A stretch of 64,000 bases of DNA from Pseudomonas kielensis (GCF_014236655.1 NZ_JACMYG010000030.1:1-64000); one strand, 5' to 3'; shown: positions 35,851-44,304, counted from the first letter of the stretch. Notes: generated from the sequence alone by a model not told the origin. A program made the numbers and translations.

Positions 35851-36033
35851 CTACATCGGTTTTACAGAAACCAACTCTACAAGGCGGTAATTCTTCCTGG
35901 CCGCTTTGATCGCTTCCTGTTCTGCGAGACGCGTACTGAGCGTATCCTCCTCATGGACCATTGTGTGCTTCCTACCCTCAAACTCATTACCGACCCGCAG
36001 CGTGACCCTTAACACGGGGGTGAACGCTTTCAC
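35851..36033 (-). CDS. Possible small protein, unknown
   Basis: This 60-residue frame overlaps the read-through part of the Xre antitoxin frame on the opposite strand. Its composition is protein-like in the second half (TLSTRLAEQEAIKAARKNYRLVELVSV), which suggests a real helical and strand ending. No clear ribosome site or family is recognised. It may be a remnant. Confidence 0.35.
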   Translation of the reverse strand: MKAFTPVLRVTLRVGNEFEGRKHTMVHEEDTLSTRLAEQEAIKAARKNYRLVELVSVKPM

Positions 36034-36463
36034 CGATCTTCTTTTTCTCCGCAGCCTTCACTGGCTGGATGTTCGAGTTATCCGAAAGATTGTCATGTTC
36101 ATGTAAGGCATGAGTCTGCGCAAGTGGCTGCACCGCCAAACAGCGCTCGGCGCATATCTGCTTCAGTGAGGTCGTGATTTTTGTATATAGCCTCGGCGTA
36201 GGTTTGAACTCGCCGCTAGTGCTTGGCTCGGCCGCAAATTGTCGTAATTCTCATCGGCTTCGGCACTGCCTTTTCAAAGGCACGTTTGCATTCACCCAAA
36301 TAAAACTGTCAATGTTTGGAGGCGTTAAGAATCTGAGGCCGGATGCCTCTGTCAATCCTCCACTTTTGGCGTTCCTGATGCGTCAATATCAGGCGCAAAC
36401 ATTGACTGTCAATGAGCAGTTCACTGACTCAGTGGTAAAGCCCAATCTTGCTGGCCTACTGCT
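36034..36463. other. Gene-poor stretch with clustered GTCAAT motifs
   Basis: These 430 bases carry no gene I can support. GTCAAT occurs at 36308, 36351, 36382, 36408 and 36466, and inverted at 36401. GTCAATGTTTG (36308-36318) is repeated inverted at 36396-36406. The stretch abuts the broken 5' end of the DUF4942 methyltransferase and may be the end of a lost mobile element. Confidence 0.45.
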
Positions 36464-36469
36464 GTGTCA

Positions 36470-37657
36470 ATGGTTAGAGACGTAGCTGATACGGGTGAGC
36501 ACGTCACGAATCAGCCACAAGGTTTCGGCATGCGCATGATTGTCGCCAACATGCTGACCAGCTATGACAGCATCAACTACGACCGGGCCGGTTACCTCAA
36601 TGACCTGCGCTGTGTTATCGCGAAGTTCATGGGGCGCGAAGAGCCACGTCACGGTGACACCGGTCCATTGCTCGAAATCTTCCGCCGGCGTACCGGTGAC
36701 TGGCATGAAGTCGACGGCGGGACGATCCGCATGAAGATGTACAAAAAAGGGACCTGCCACATCCAGGTACACCCAGACATGGCTTGGCGCCTGAATGCTG
36801 TTTTGGCGAGCCTGTACCCGTTGGCAATCCCGGCCAGTTTCCGCACAAAGCCCAAGGCTCGCGCCAAAAGCCATAAGCTTTTTGGCCGCCCGCTTCCTTT
36901 CTCCGTGATCAATTTGCTGCACAGCATGCGCTCCGAGCCCTGCACGCCCACCCGAACTGATCGGTGGGCTGAGCCGCGCCCGCCTCTGACAGACTGCAAG
37001 TGGGCCCTGCGCTTTGATTATGGCAATCACAGTGCTGTTGTTCAGGAAGAAGCGGAGCGGGTCCTTGCGATGATTGGGGGCGTACGCCGCAACAAAAATG
37101 CCCATGTCTGGTTCGACTTCGATTACAACGCCCGCCCGGTGCTTGATGAAATCGTCTTGTCAGGCTGCATCCCCGACCAGAAAGCGCATCAGTTCTACCC
37201 AACATCGGTGGAGCTGGGCACCCAGTTGATCGAGCTGGCAGACATCGGGCCGACGCATCGGTGCGCCGAGCCACAGGCGGGAGTAGGTGGTTTAGCCGAT
37301 CTGATGCCAAAAGATCGCACGAGGTGTATCGAGATCAGTGAGCTGCATTGCAACGTCCTCAGGGCCAAGGGTTACGATGTCACTCAAGCGGATTTTCTTG
37401 AGTGGGCAGAAACCACCACCGAGCGTTTCGATCGTATCGCAATGAATCCACCGTTCAGCGAAGGGCGCTGGCAGAGCCATACGAAAGCCGCCGGCCGGCT
37501 CGTTGCAGATAACGGGAACCTGACCGCGATCCTACCGGCATCAGCGAAAGGCAAAGATCTGCTACCCGGCTTCGATCATGAATGGTCCAGCGTCATCGAC
37601 AATGCGTTTGCAGGTGTCAGCGTGTCGGTGGTGATGCTGAAGGCCACGAAGCAATGA
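36470..37657 (+). pseudogene. DUF4942-methyltransferase, 5'-truncated
   Basis: The C-terminal half is a class-I SAM methyltransferase of the N6-adenine type: EPQAGVGGLADL (motif I, about nt 37268), a RCIEISELHC acidic strand, and NPPF (catalytic motif IV, about 37444). The N-terminal 100 residues match only the second half of DUF4942 (TNQPQGFGMRMIVANMLTSY, AGYLNDLRCVIAKF, KMYKKGTCHIQVHPDM). In complete relatives about 170 more residues precede TNQP, as I recall them. The first dozen codons are unrelated sequence, so the gene was cut near 36500. The methyltransferase core is intact and might still be made from ATG 36470 or an internal ATG. Confidence 0.7.
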
Positions 37658-37734
37658 GGTTCGCCTGGTTCTAAATTGACGTGCTGCGGGCTGGGCGATG
37701 CGTCACTTGTTCGGCTGGTATGATGGGGCGCTAT

Positions 37735-37745
37735 TGAAACTTTCA
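37735..37745. promoter_or_regulatory. Palindrome upstream of the KorA-like gene, candidate operator
   Basis: TGAAACTTTCA is a perfect 11-base palindrome 63 bases before the KorA-like start. A -10-like TATGAT lies at 37719-37724, so bound repressor would block transcription start. Autoregulation is usual for KorA/TrfB proteins. Confidence 0.4.
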
Positions 37746-37807
37746 GCCAGCTGACCACACTGGCAGGGATCAAGTCCTGAAACAGATATTGAGCCGTAGG
37801 AACAATT

Positions 37808-38026
37808 ATGAAGGGTGAACAATACGATGCCCTGGTGAAGCTGATGCGCGGGGATGTGGAGAGCGCTGGCAACCGTGCAGCTCGCCGAGTCTTGGTCGAC
37901 GGTGTCGTTCAGGCCGATGCTGTCCGTGAGACTGGGGCCAGTCGCAGTACCGTGAGCATCACTGTTCGTCGATACACTGAAGCGGACGAGCTGATGCGAA
38001 GGGTGTATGGGCAGGAAAACGACTGA
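37808..38026 (+). CDS. KorA/TrfB-like DNA-binding regulator
   Basis: This 72-residue protein has RRVLVDGVVQADAVRETGAS followed by RSTVSITVRRY, the helix-turn-helix of the TrfB/KorA family that coordinates plasmid maintenance and transfer genes. Size and HTH position fit the DNA-binding domain; the dimerisation extension of IncP KorA is missing or very short. A palindrome upstream may be its operator. Its presence supports a plasmid origin for the region. Confidence 0.75.
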   Translation: MKGEQYDALVKLMRGDVESAGNRAARRVLVDGVVQADAVRETGASRSTVSITVRRYTEADELMRRVYGQEND

Positions 38027-38209
38027 AGCGTTTGACGGTTTTGACGAATGCACGTCCGGTCAAAGGTCGGGTTTTTTGCGCACGGAATTGAGATACCGAT
38101 GTGAACTGCTCGACGGGTGACTGGCTTTAATTTGCTCCAGGGAAAGATCCCAATCACCCGACGCGCTACAGGTGCCGGTTTAACGCGTCAAGTTTCCCAC
38201 ATTGCTCCA

Positions 38210-38905
38210 TCAGAGCGGTCGCCCTGATCCATTGGAAATCGTCTGCAATTGCCCTTGGGAAGTTCGGGTATACAAGGCATGCCCGTTCGACGCCGCTGCT
38301 TGTTTGTAGAAGGCGGTTTTCTCGCAAATATGCACTCGGTAAGGGCTATCTTCGTGGCAGCAATCAAGAATGGCGTTGTAAATATGGTAAAGCGGAACAG
38401 CCAACTCTGGCTTGTTAATGAACTCCGATTCGAGCATCTGGATCGGGAGATCTCTGAGTTTCCAATCCTCCTGCAATGCGCAATGTAGGGCAAGCACGCC
38501 CGCGTTCTCCCTCAGTGTTTCAAATGGTGCATCAAGGTCCGGATAAGAGTCCGGATCAACCAAAATGCTGTGCGGTATTGCAACCAGAACGCGAGCATCA
38601 GCGTAGTCGGCTAAGGCTTGCGCGGTTGCACCTGCCCCACCTTCGGCGCCAATTGCTTTATGACGCATTGCTGCGTGTTCTATTGGGAACGGACTTTGTC
38701 TAAGGGCAATGACATCGTCGATGTAGGTTTGGTCCGCCCCGTGTAGCCTTACGATCACAGCATCACTCGCTAGGCACTGAAAAGATTGGTAGCCCAGCAG
38801 TGTGGCAAGAAGGTCGAAGGTGTCTTCGCGAGAAGGCGCGCTACCAATCCGAGATCGCAGGTATCTGCGAATGGACCAATTAAAATCGCCGAGAGTCATG
38901 CTCAT
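38210..38905 (-). CDS. Hypothetical cytoplasmic protein
   Basis: This 231-residue protein has no signal peptide or membrane segment. It opens MTLGDFNWSIRRYLRSRIGS followed by TFDLLATLLGYQSFQCLASD, a pattern seen in plasmid-borne proteins containing a short N-terminal domain whose 'LLGYQS' element recurs in several unknown families. The rest has no motif I recognise. It stands alone between the KorA-like gene and a lipoprotein gene. Confidence 0.65.
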   Translation of the reverse strand: MSMTLGDFNWSIRRYLRSRIGSAPSREDTFDLLATLLGYQSFQCLASDAVIVRLHGADQTYIDDVIALRQSPFPIEHAAMRHKAIGAEGGAGATAQALADYADARVLVAIPHSILVDPDSYPDLDAPFETLRENAGVLALHCALQEDWKLRDLPIQMLESEFINKPELAVPLYHIYNAILDCCHEDSPYRVHICEKTAFYKQAAASNGHALYTRTSQGQLQTISNGSGRPL

Positions 38906-39062
38906 AGCCCTAGTGTTTGGAAAGTTTTATGGCTGGTCGCCATTGATGCAATGAAAGATTCCATATTTTGAAGTGGCTTTGGCAGTACGTGCAATACGGG
39001 CTTCCACCAGGTCACTCGAGAATTGCTTACTGATCCGCGTTACACAATGCCAGTTGCCGACC

Positions 39063-39497
39063 TTATTCGACGGCAACGCTGCTGGAAATGACAAATGCAA
39101 TGATGTCACCAACAGCGACGCCATTGCGGCCAACCATACCTTGATCGTCGACCAAGTAGCCAGGCAACTCGCGAGATACAGCGCCATCACAAGTTAACGT
39201 GCCTTTGTCCGCCATAAGGCGTTTGACCCGACTGTCCCATTGAGGGGCTACCTCAAACGAACAATTGCTCTCCACCAACACTTGCGAGAAGTTGTATTCA
39301 CTTTTCTCGAAGTTTCCGGCTTTCCATTCTGTGGGTAGGACCTTACCGGTCAGGGTATCGTCCAAGTGATTCGCCTTGATGAAAATTCGGGAGCCGGCCG
39401 GGATCGTGACGTTGGGTGCATTGTCATTGCAGCCGGCCATCAAAGCGGCGCAAAGGGCAATCAACGAGAATTTCGTGATGGACATGCTTTTTTCCAT
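39063..39497 (-). CDS. Small lipoprotein, unknown
   Basis: This 144-residue protein starts at ATG 39497 or, with a better spaced site, at 39485 (MSITKFSLIALCAALMAGC, lipobox Cys). The mature part contains TIPAGSRIFIKANHLDDTL and a cysteine pair (SNCSF, LTCDG) that probably forms a disulfide. I do not recognise the family. It lies downstream of the 91-residue gene at 39538-39813 on the same strand. Confidence 0.7.
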   Translation of the reverse strand: MEKSMSITKFSLIALCAALMAGCNDNAPNVTIPAGSRIFIKANHLDDTLTGKVLPTEWKAGNFEKSEYNFSQVLVESNCSFEVAPQWDSRVKRLMADKGTLTCDGAVSRELPGYLVDDQGMVGRNGVAVGDIIAFVISSSVAVE

Positions 39498-39537
39498 GTT
39501 TTCTCGTGGAGTTCGTCCAAGTGGTTTGCGGGCGCGC

Positions 39538-39813
39538 TCAGTGCACGGTGGTGGTGATGTGCTCAAAAAGTACTTGGACCAGTTCTGCACGTTTGTCCTG
39601 GGTGGCCTCCATCAGCGCCAGAGCTTGCTCCGAAAATTCGATATCGAAGTAGCCGTTGTTCAGTTCCCAGCGACTCACAATTAAGGCCCAGCTAGTCCTG
39701 CCTCCCTCGGAAAGGGCAATCGTTTCGCGGGAGAGATCTCGAAGGAGTTTCGTCAGGGCATCATCAGACATTTGCCCATTGGAGACGCCGCGCAAGCGTT
39801 TCTGAAATTTCAT
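39538..39813 (-). CDS. Small hypothetical protein
   Basis: This 91-residue protein is cytoplasmic and helical, with NGQMSDDALTKLLRDLSRET, a central SWALIVSRWELNNGYFDIEF and a helical end. No family is recognised. It is on the same strand as, and 41 bases before, the lipoprotein gene, and the pair may be co-transcribed. A terminator for the preceding minus-strand gene lies just upstream. Confidence 0.6.
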   Translation of the reverse strand: MKFQKRLRGVSNGQMSDDALTKLLRDLSRETIALSEGGRTSWALIVSRWELNNGYFDIEFSEQALALMEATQDKRAELVQVLFEHITTTVH

Positions 39814-39868
39814 TACTCGACCACCTGTCCTGTCACCTGGGTTTGAATAGTGGACCCTGTTGCCGAAA

Positions 39869-39889
39869 AAGCCCGCGATCGGCGGGCTT
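39869..39889 (-). terminator. Rho-independent terminator
   Basis: AAGCCCGC and GCGGGCTT pair around GATCG. An A-run on the left gives a U-run on the minus strand, ending the transcript of the gene at 39906-40118. Confidence 0.8.
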
Positions 39890-39905
39890 GGGATGGGTCG
39901 GAGTT

Positions 39906-40118
39906 CTAATTTGCGTCTGCCAGATGCTTACGACCTTTTTCAAACCACGACCGCACCTCATCGTAGCTACGTTGGTCGAGCGCGGTCATTACATGCGCTA
40001 GGTCGGCGACTGCTTCTTGCTTTGTGATGTCACCGGCTTTGTGCGCATCAAGCACGTAACCGAGGAACGCGTCCATGTTGTCGTGGTCACGATCGGTGAG
40101 TTCAGGTTTGCTGGCCAT
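39906..40118 (-). CDS. Small hypothetical protein
   Basis: This 70-residue acidic helical protein starts at ATG 40118, with AAGGAAAA upstream. It reads MASKPELTDRDHDNMDAFLG, then AHKAGDITKQEAVADLAHVM and a final helix. No family is named, but the sequence is compact and the gene has its own ribosome site and terminator, which supports it as real. Confidence 0.65.
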   Translation of the reverse strand: MASKPELTDRDHDNMDAFLGYVLDAHKAGDITKQEAVADLAHVMTALDQRSYDEVRSWFEKGRKHLADAN

Positions 40119-40231
40119 GCGTTTTCCTTCTTCAGTATCGAGGACGCCAATAGGGGTCCTACTTCGGTTTAGCCCCACGGTTGGTAGTGGGGCTGGTGGT
40201 GCTACTGGGCGTTCTCCTACTGGGGTGGCGA

Positions 40232-40996
40232 CTACAACCCGAAGTTCAACGTCAGTCGTTCTATGAAACCCTCCAGAGTGCCTTTCAGCTTGAGGGCGTT
40301 GAGATCGATCTCCTCCTTCGCCAGGCGCTCCACAAACGCCCGCATGTCGTTCTGGATGCTTTCTGGCAGCTTGATGGGGTCGTCCGTCAATTGCCCGCTC
40401 AGCACCAGAATATCGTTCCTATGCTTTCTCACGTTTTTGCTGTCGATCTGCTCACCAGCCTCTTTTCGCGCTGACAAATCGAGCCATGCATGCGCCTTGA
40501 GCGGAATCAGCCGGTCGGCGCCGATAAAGGTTAATTGTTCGTTACTGTGACGCCCCTCTAGAAGGTACTGGTAGTAGGGCTGATCGAGCAAAATTGCTGA
40601 CAAACTTGAGACTGATTCATCCGTAGGAATGGGGGTCAGTGTTGCATCTGTTGGGTGCTCAATACCGTCGGGTGCTCGCGAGAACAATTCGAGCTGGGCG
40701 GGGTAGGCTTCATTTTCCGGGTTTTGGAACCGGTAGAACACCGGACGCTTACCGTCAATTTCGCCAACCTGGCGGATCGCGTACCCTCCGGCCCGGACGA
40801 ACTCCCAAAAAGCCCCCACAAAATCAGAGTTGAGCGCTTCAATGACCAGCACGATATCGAGGTCCTTGGTGGCGCGGAACGATTGGCCGGCCTCATCCAT
40901 CGTAAGCCAGGAGGCCACCCCGCCGATCAAGACATACTGGTCACGATACTCACTAAAATGCTGCCCGAAAACGTCTAATCCTCTGATCTCAGCCAC
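40232..40996 (-). CDS. Nucleotidyltransferase, AbiEii-like toxin candidate
   Basis: This is a 254-residue protein of the DNA-polymerase-beta-like nucleotidyltransferase superfamily. The core is LIGGVASWLTMDEAG followed by RATKDLDIVL, giving the GG and DxD catalytic elements; LIPLKAHAWLDLSARKEAG then RKHRNDILVL resembles the later conserved motifs of AbiEii/MenA-type toxins. Its start overlaps the end of the upstream partner by 22 bases, the usual organisation of such toxin-antitoxin or abortive-infection pairs. Function as toxin is inferred. Confidence 0.75.
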   Translation of the reverse strand: MAEIRGLDVFGQHFSEYRDQYVLIGGVASWLTMDEAGQSFRATKDLDIVLVIEALNSDFVGAFWEFVRAGGYAIRQVGEIDGKRPVFYRFQNPENEAYPAQLELFSRAPDGIEHPTDATLTPIPTDESVSSLSAILLDQPYYQYLLEGRHSNEQLTFIGADRLIPLKAHAWLDLSARKEAGEQIDSKNVRKHRNDILVLSGQLTDDPIKLPESIQNDMRAFVERLAKEEIDLNALKLKGTLEGFIERLTLNFGL

Positions 40997-42009
40997 GAAA
41001 CGGTCCTCCTAAGGTCATCTAAAGCTTGCTGGACACGTTCGTCCGGATTGTCTTTCAAACTCAGAAGCAGCGACGCTTCATCTGCAATGTTTTTATCTTC
41101 CGCAAGACTGCGATATGCCCAGATCTCCACCCATGCCCGGATCTCGTCCACCTCGCCGGTTTCCCTGAACTCTTTGTCTTCGACCATGGTGTCGAATTGC
41201 TTTTTGGTCATGCCAAATACTGGTTGTGCGGGATCAGCCAACATCGTGCTCTTGGCCAGCGCGGTCTCGCCGGCGAGAAAGACTCCGTTGCGTGCGTGAA
41301 GCACACGGTCGATCGCCACCCTCCGCTTAACGGGAGAACGCATAAATTGGAGAGCTTTTTTGAAAAGGTCGGGTGGAGGCGCACTGAACGAATAGAAATG
41401 TTTGAATCCGCGGGTTTGGGCGGGATGGACGATGCCCAGCTTCAGCAACTGATCGATCACTTTGGCAAGGGTGACGCGGCTGTACTTGAATTCACCCATG
41501 ATGTCGCCGGCCTTGAAGACTTGATCGCTGTCCCAGCCCTCATACAGGCGAGCCAAAAGCATCGCTTGTGAAGCAGGGAGAAGATCGGACACTTCCCCTT
41601 CATTGCGGCGCGTGCGGACGCTCTCTCTCAGGTCCATCGCCAGTTCGGGAATGAACAGCTGATAGCCAGGCTGGATGAAGTTTATGTGGTTGGCGATCAG
41701 GCTACGTCGCTCCGGTACCGAAAGTGACTTGCACACGTACACGACCACTTTGTCCGTGAATCTTTGTACCTGGGCGATATGCTTTCCAAGCGTCACTGCG
41801 CCCGGATATTCGTCATCAACCGGCAGGAGCAGGACCATCGAAAGCTTCGACTGCTTGTTCTTGCCCCCAATCAAGAGAACCAGATTGACGAGTTTGTAGG
41901 CGTCCTTGATGTAGTGAGGCACTTTGAGTTCTGGGGCTGGCCTCAGCTGCGCATCCACACCTAGCGTAGATTCGAGGTAAAGCCTGATGTCGTCCCGTAA
42001 AACCGGCAT
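40975..42009 (-). CDS. AbiEi-like winged-helix partner of the nucleotidyltransferase
   Basis: This 344-residue protein starts at ATG 42009 (MPVLRDDIRLYLESTL), just after the operator arm; frames opening at 42120 would begin upstream of the promoter. The central part has a winged-helix-like stretch (QVFKAGDIMGEFKYSRVTLA, then VIDQLLKLGIVHPA) and the C-terminal part is helical. It probably neutralises the downstream nucleotidyltransferase and represses its own promoter, as AbiEi proteins do by binding inverted repeats. Homology to AbiEi is by architecture only. Confidence 0.7.
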   Translation of the reverse strand: MPVLRDDIRLYLESTLGVDAQLRPAPELKVPHYIKDAYKLVNLVLLIGGKNKQSKLSMVLLLPVDDEYPGAVTLGKHIAQVQRFTDKVVVYVCKSLSVPERRSLIANHINFIQPGYQLFIPELAMDLRESVRTRRNEGEVSDLLPASQAMLLARLYEGWDSDQVFKAGDIMGEFKYSRVTLAKVIDQLLKLGIVHPAQTRGFKHFYSFSAPPPDLFKKALQFMRSPVKRRVAIDRVLHARNGVFLAGETALAKSTMLADPAQPVFGMTKKQFDTMVEDKEFRETGEVDEIRAWVEIWAYRSLAEDKNIADEASLLLSLKDNPDERVQQALDDLRRTVSWLRSED

Positions 42010-42019
42010 TTCGCGCCAC

Positions 42020-42084
42020 CTTGTTAACCACTTTTTTGCACTGTAAACCACGGTAGTTAACAAGTCAAAAAAGTGGTTAACAAG
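42020..42084 (-). promoter_or_regulatory. Promoter framed by a perfect 19-bp inverted repeat
   Basis: CTTGTTAACCACTTTTTTG (42020-42038) recurs inverted at 42066-42084. Between the arms on the minus strand lie TTGACT (complement of 42063-42068) and TACAGT (complement of 42040-42045), 17 bases apart. A third, imperfect half-site is at 42053-42064. This is a well-formed autoregulated promoter for the AbiEi-like gene. Confidence 0.8.
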
Positions 42085-42196
42085 ATTGCGGTTTTGGAGG
42101 TTTGCTTTTGCCGCCATCAATAAAGGTTGTCACCGGCTCTCATTGGATCTCCACTTGGAAATTGCTGCTCTGCTGACTAGTTTGGAGTACTCAGGG

Positions 42197-42475
42197 ATGC
42201 CTTATGCATGCGATTCTCCTTTCGCTGATGTGAGGGTTGCACTTGATGACTGGATGAATTTGGAGTTTCCAAGCGATGGGGAAATTACAGACGAGCAACG
42301 CGGTGCCTATTCTTACAACGCGACCCCGATAAAGATTCGGAAAGGAATTGAGCAGCTGGATGCGATCAATAAAATCTCTGATTTGCTTCAACAGGGATAT
42401 GCAGACTGCAAACCGCTTCATGTAGTGCTCAAAAAAATTCGCCGGATACACACTGCCATTTCTCGAAAGCTATAG
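42197..42475 (+). CDS. Small hypothetical protein
   Basis: This frame encodes about 92 residues from ATG 42197 (GGAG nine bases upstream); the frame is open further 5' to TTG codons. The product is soluble, with ADVRVALDDWMNLEF and a helical C-terminal half (IRKGIEQLDAINKISDLLQQ). No family is recognised. It diverges from the AbiE-like operon and could be a separate plasmid gene or part of that module. Confidence 0.5.
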   Translation: MPYACDSPFADVRVALDDWMNLEFPSDGEITDEQRGAYSYNATPIKIRKGIEQLDAINKISDLLQQGYADCKPLHVVLKKIRRIHTAISRKL

Positions 42476-42573
42476 CTTCGTTGGCAGTAAATGCTCGGGG
42501 GGCTTCAAGTCTTGTGTATTCGGATTAGACTCAGCTTCGACGGTCTCTCAAACACAATACCCGGAGTAGGTGC

Positions 42574-43323
42574 ATGCCACGAGCGTCCTCCTGTCTGCCC
42601 AGGCTCATCAGGCTAGCCTGGGGGCATGATCGGCTTGAAGTTGATGATCCCATCTGGATTGCGAAGATTGTGCAGGAGATGGCGCAAAACAGGCACCCTG
42701 CCGATGACGACTGTGTACGTCTATTCGAGCCTCACTCCCGCAGGCTCGAACGATTGGATGCGAGCCTGGAGGCCAGTGGGTTTTCCTCACGCTACGTGGA
42801 CCCCGAAGCAACCCCGAATCAGGCGGGGTATCAAGTTCCCGAAGAGCAGGGCCCCGTCGCCGCTGAAGCACTGAGGGTATTCTTGGGACTGGAAATGCCC
42901 GTTGCGTTGAACTTCACAGATTTCAGGGGCCGCTCCGAACATCGGATGTCAGCCGTGCACTCTGCCTTCAGGCTGTGCAGGGACTACATCATGCCCGATG
43001 AGCTCAATCTGTGCTGGATGTTCAGTGGCTACCAGCTCTACGCCAATCATCAGATCGGCACGGCGCAATATCGCCCCTATCCCACTGAAGATAGGGGCCA
43101 CATTGAGCGTCGTCTGTTGAACGGCCAGTGGGTTAGATTAGGTTTCGATGGCGCTTCGACTCCGCCCGCTGGTCGACACTGGTCTTGGAACCGGCGTACG
43201 TTTGTCTTGGCGGCCAGCGGCATCCAACGAGTCGGTGGGGGTGACTCGGACCTAGCGCCCGAGTACGACGACAACGAGGGCGACGCGGAAGACGGAATAC
43301 CGCCGTCGCAGGAGGCCATATGA
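42574..43323 (+). CDS. Hypothetical protein coupled to a nucleotidyltransferase
   Basis: This 249-residue protein has a strong ribosome site (GGAGTAGG). There is no signal peptide or named motif. It contains LEVDDPIWIAKIVQEMAQN, PVALNFTDFRGRSEHRMSAV and HWSWNRRTFVLAASG, and ends in an acidic tail (EYDDNEGDAEDGIPPSQ). Its ATGA end overlaps the next gene, so both proteins are made together. The strict pairing with a nucleotidyltransferase suggests a two-component toxin-antitoxin or defence unit, but the function is unknown. Confidence 0.65.
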   Translation: MPRASSCLPRLIRLAWGHDRLEVDDPIWIAKIVQEMAQNRHPADDDCVRLFEPHSRRLERLDASLEASGFSSRYVDPEATPNQAGYQVPEEQGPVAAEALRVFLGLEMPVALNFTDFRGRSEHRMSAVHSAFRLCRDYIMPDELNLCWMFSGYQLYANHQIGTAQYRPYPTEDRGHIERRLLNGQWVRLGFDGASTPPAGRHWSWNRRTFVLAASGIQRVGGGDSDLAPEYDDNEGDAEDGIPPSQEAI

Positions 43324-44003
43324 CGCTGCTTTTGCCCTACGGTCCTTACGCTGGCGTTAACGGTCCCTTGCTGCGAATGGCCGCAGCCAAGCTTGCCGAC
43401 ATGGAGTCCGCAAAGCTTTACGACTTGGCAGTCGTGCTTGGGGTGAGCCCCGCAGAAGCGCGGCCAACTTGGGAGCAACTTGTCGCAGAGGGATTCATCG
43501 AAAAGACTCCTGATGGAGCTCGACCAACCGACCGCATGGATGAACTGGCGCGTGCCAGGTTCGGCAAGCCTCTGCCTCGAAAGAAGGCCGAGGCCCTAAT
43601 TGACAAAGCAGTGGCGTCGGCAAAGGCCTTGAATGCTCTACCTCCCGAGGCCCCTTATTACTGGGTTACACGCCTCGCGGTGTTTGGCTCCTTCCTTGAT
43701 GCCCAGAAGTTAGAACTGGGCGATCTGGATCTGGCTTGGGAGGTTGAGGAGCGCCCTGGCGTAAGGAATCATGCAATGATGGCCATTATGTACAACCTTG
43801 ACGGCATACAGACGACTCGCGCTCAGGTCTGTCCGAAGGGGCCTTACGTCCGATTGACCAGCTTGCGTGCAATGCTGGCCCTGAAGTGCCCGTACCAGGT
43901 GGTTTACACATTCGAGTCTGAAGAGTTGACTAAGGCCCGCGCTGAACAGGCAGCGGAACGCGATGCATACCGGGGCGATCTATCCCATCTATTCCGCCGG
44001 TAG
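43320..44003 (+). CDS. HTH-nucleotidyltransferase fusion
   Basis: This is a 227-residue protein. Residues 1-70 look like a winged helix (KLYDLAVVLGVSPAEARPTW, EGFIEKTPDGARPTD). Residues about 110-200 are a minimal nucleotidyltransferase-type domain, with LAVFGSFL then LGDLDLAWEV supplying the GS and DxD elements. MNT-like domains of this type act in type VII toxin-antitoxin pairs and in tRNA-modifying toxins. It is coupled to the upstream hypothetical gene and followed by a terminator at 44168. Confidence 0.7.
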   Translation: MTLLLPYGPYAGVNGPLLRMAAAKLADMESAKLYDLAVVLGVSPAEARPTWEQLVAEGFIEKTPDGARPTDRMDELARARFGKPLPRKKAEALIDKAVASAKALNALPPEAPYYWVTRLAVFGSFLDAQKLELGDLDLAWEVEERPGVRNHAMMAIMYNLDGIQTTRAQVCPKGPYVRLTSLRAMLALKCPYQVVYTFESEELTKARAEQAAERDAYRGDLSHLFRR

Positions 44004-44304
44004 ATTTTCGAGAGGGTCCGGTGAACCTCTGCCCGAGGTTTCACGCGGCTTGAAGTTTCCTGCGGCCCTTTCCTCGAGGGCGAATGCCCCGAACACCATT
44101 CACGCGTTCTCCTTCCGTATGGCCAAGTTTTTGAGGCCTTCGGCATAGCTGGTGAATGCACATCTCGCCCCGGCCACATGGTCGGGGTTTTTAATGCCCA
44201 AAAATACACGCGATCGGGATGAAGCGGCCTGCGAAACCCCGTATAAAAATCCTTAGCGCCGAACACTCAGGGCGGCGCACTCCATCGTTTAGGAATGAGC
44301 ATTT
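44004..44304. other. Intergenic region with terminator
   Basis: These 301 bases hold no supported gene. The hairpin at 44168-44192 ends the nucleotidyltransferase operon. A promoter for the lipoprotein gene is expected near 44240-44280, but only a weak TATAAA-like box (about 44243) is visible. Confidence 0.4.
44168..44192 (+). terminator. Rho-independent terminator
   Basis: CCCCGGCCA and TGGTCGGGG form a 9-bp stem with one G-T pair, followed by five T residues. Confidence 0.85.

Noticed and set aside
36174..36485. 103-codon plus-strand frame upstream of the DUF4942 methyltransferase
   Set aside because: The sequence has no protein-like pattern and overlaps the GTCAAT cluster; it is in a different frame from the methyltransferase.
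38973..39197. 74-codon plus-strand frame
   Set aside because: It is antisense to the end of a convincing lipoprotein gene and has no ribosome site.
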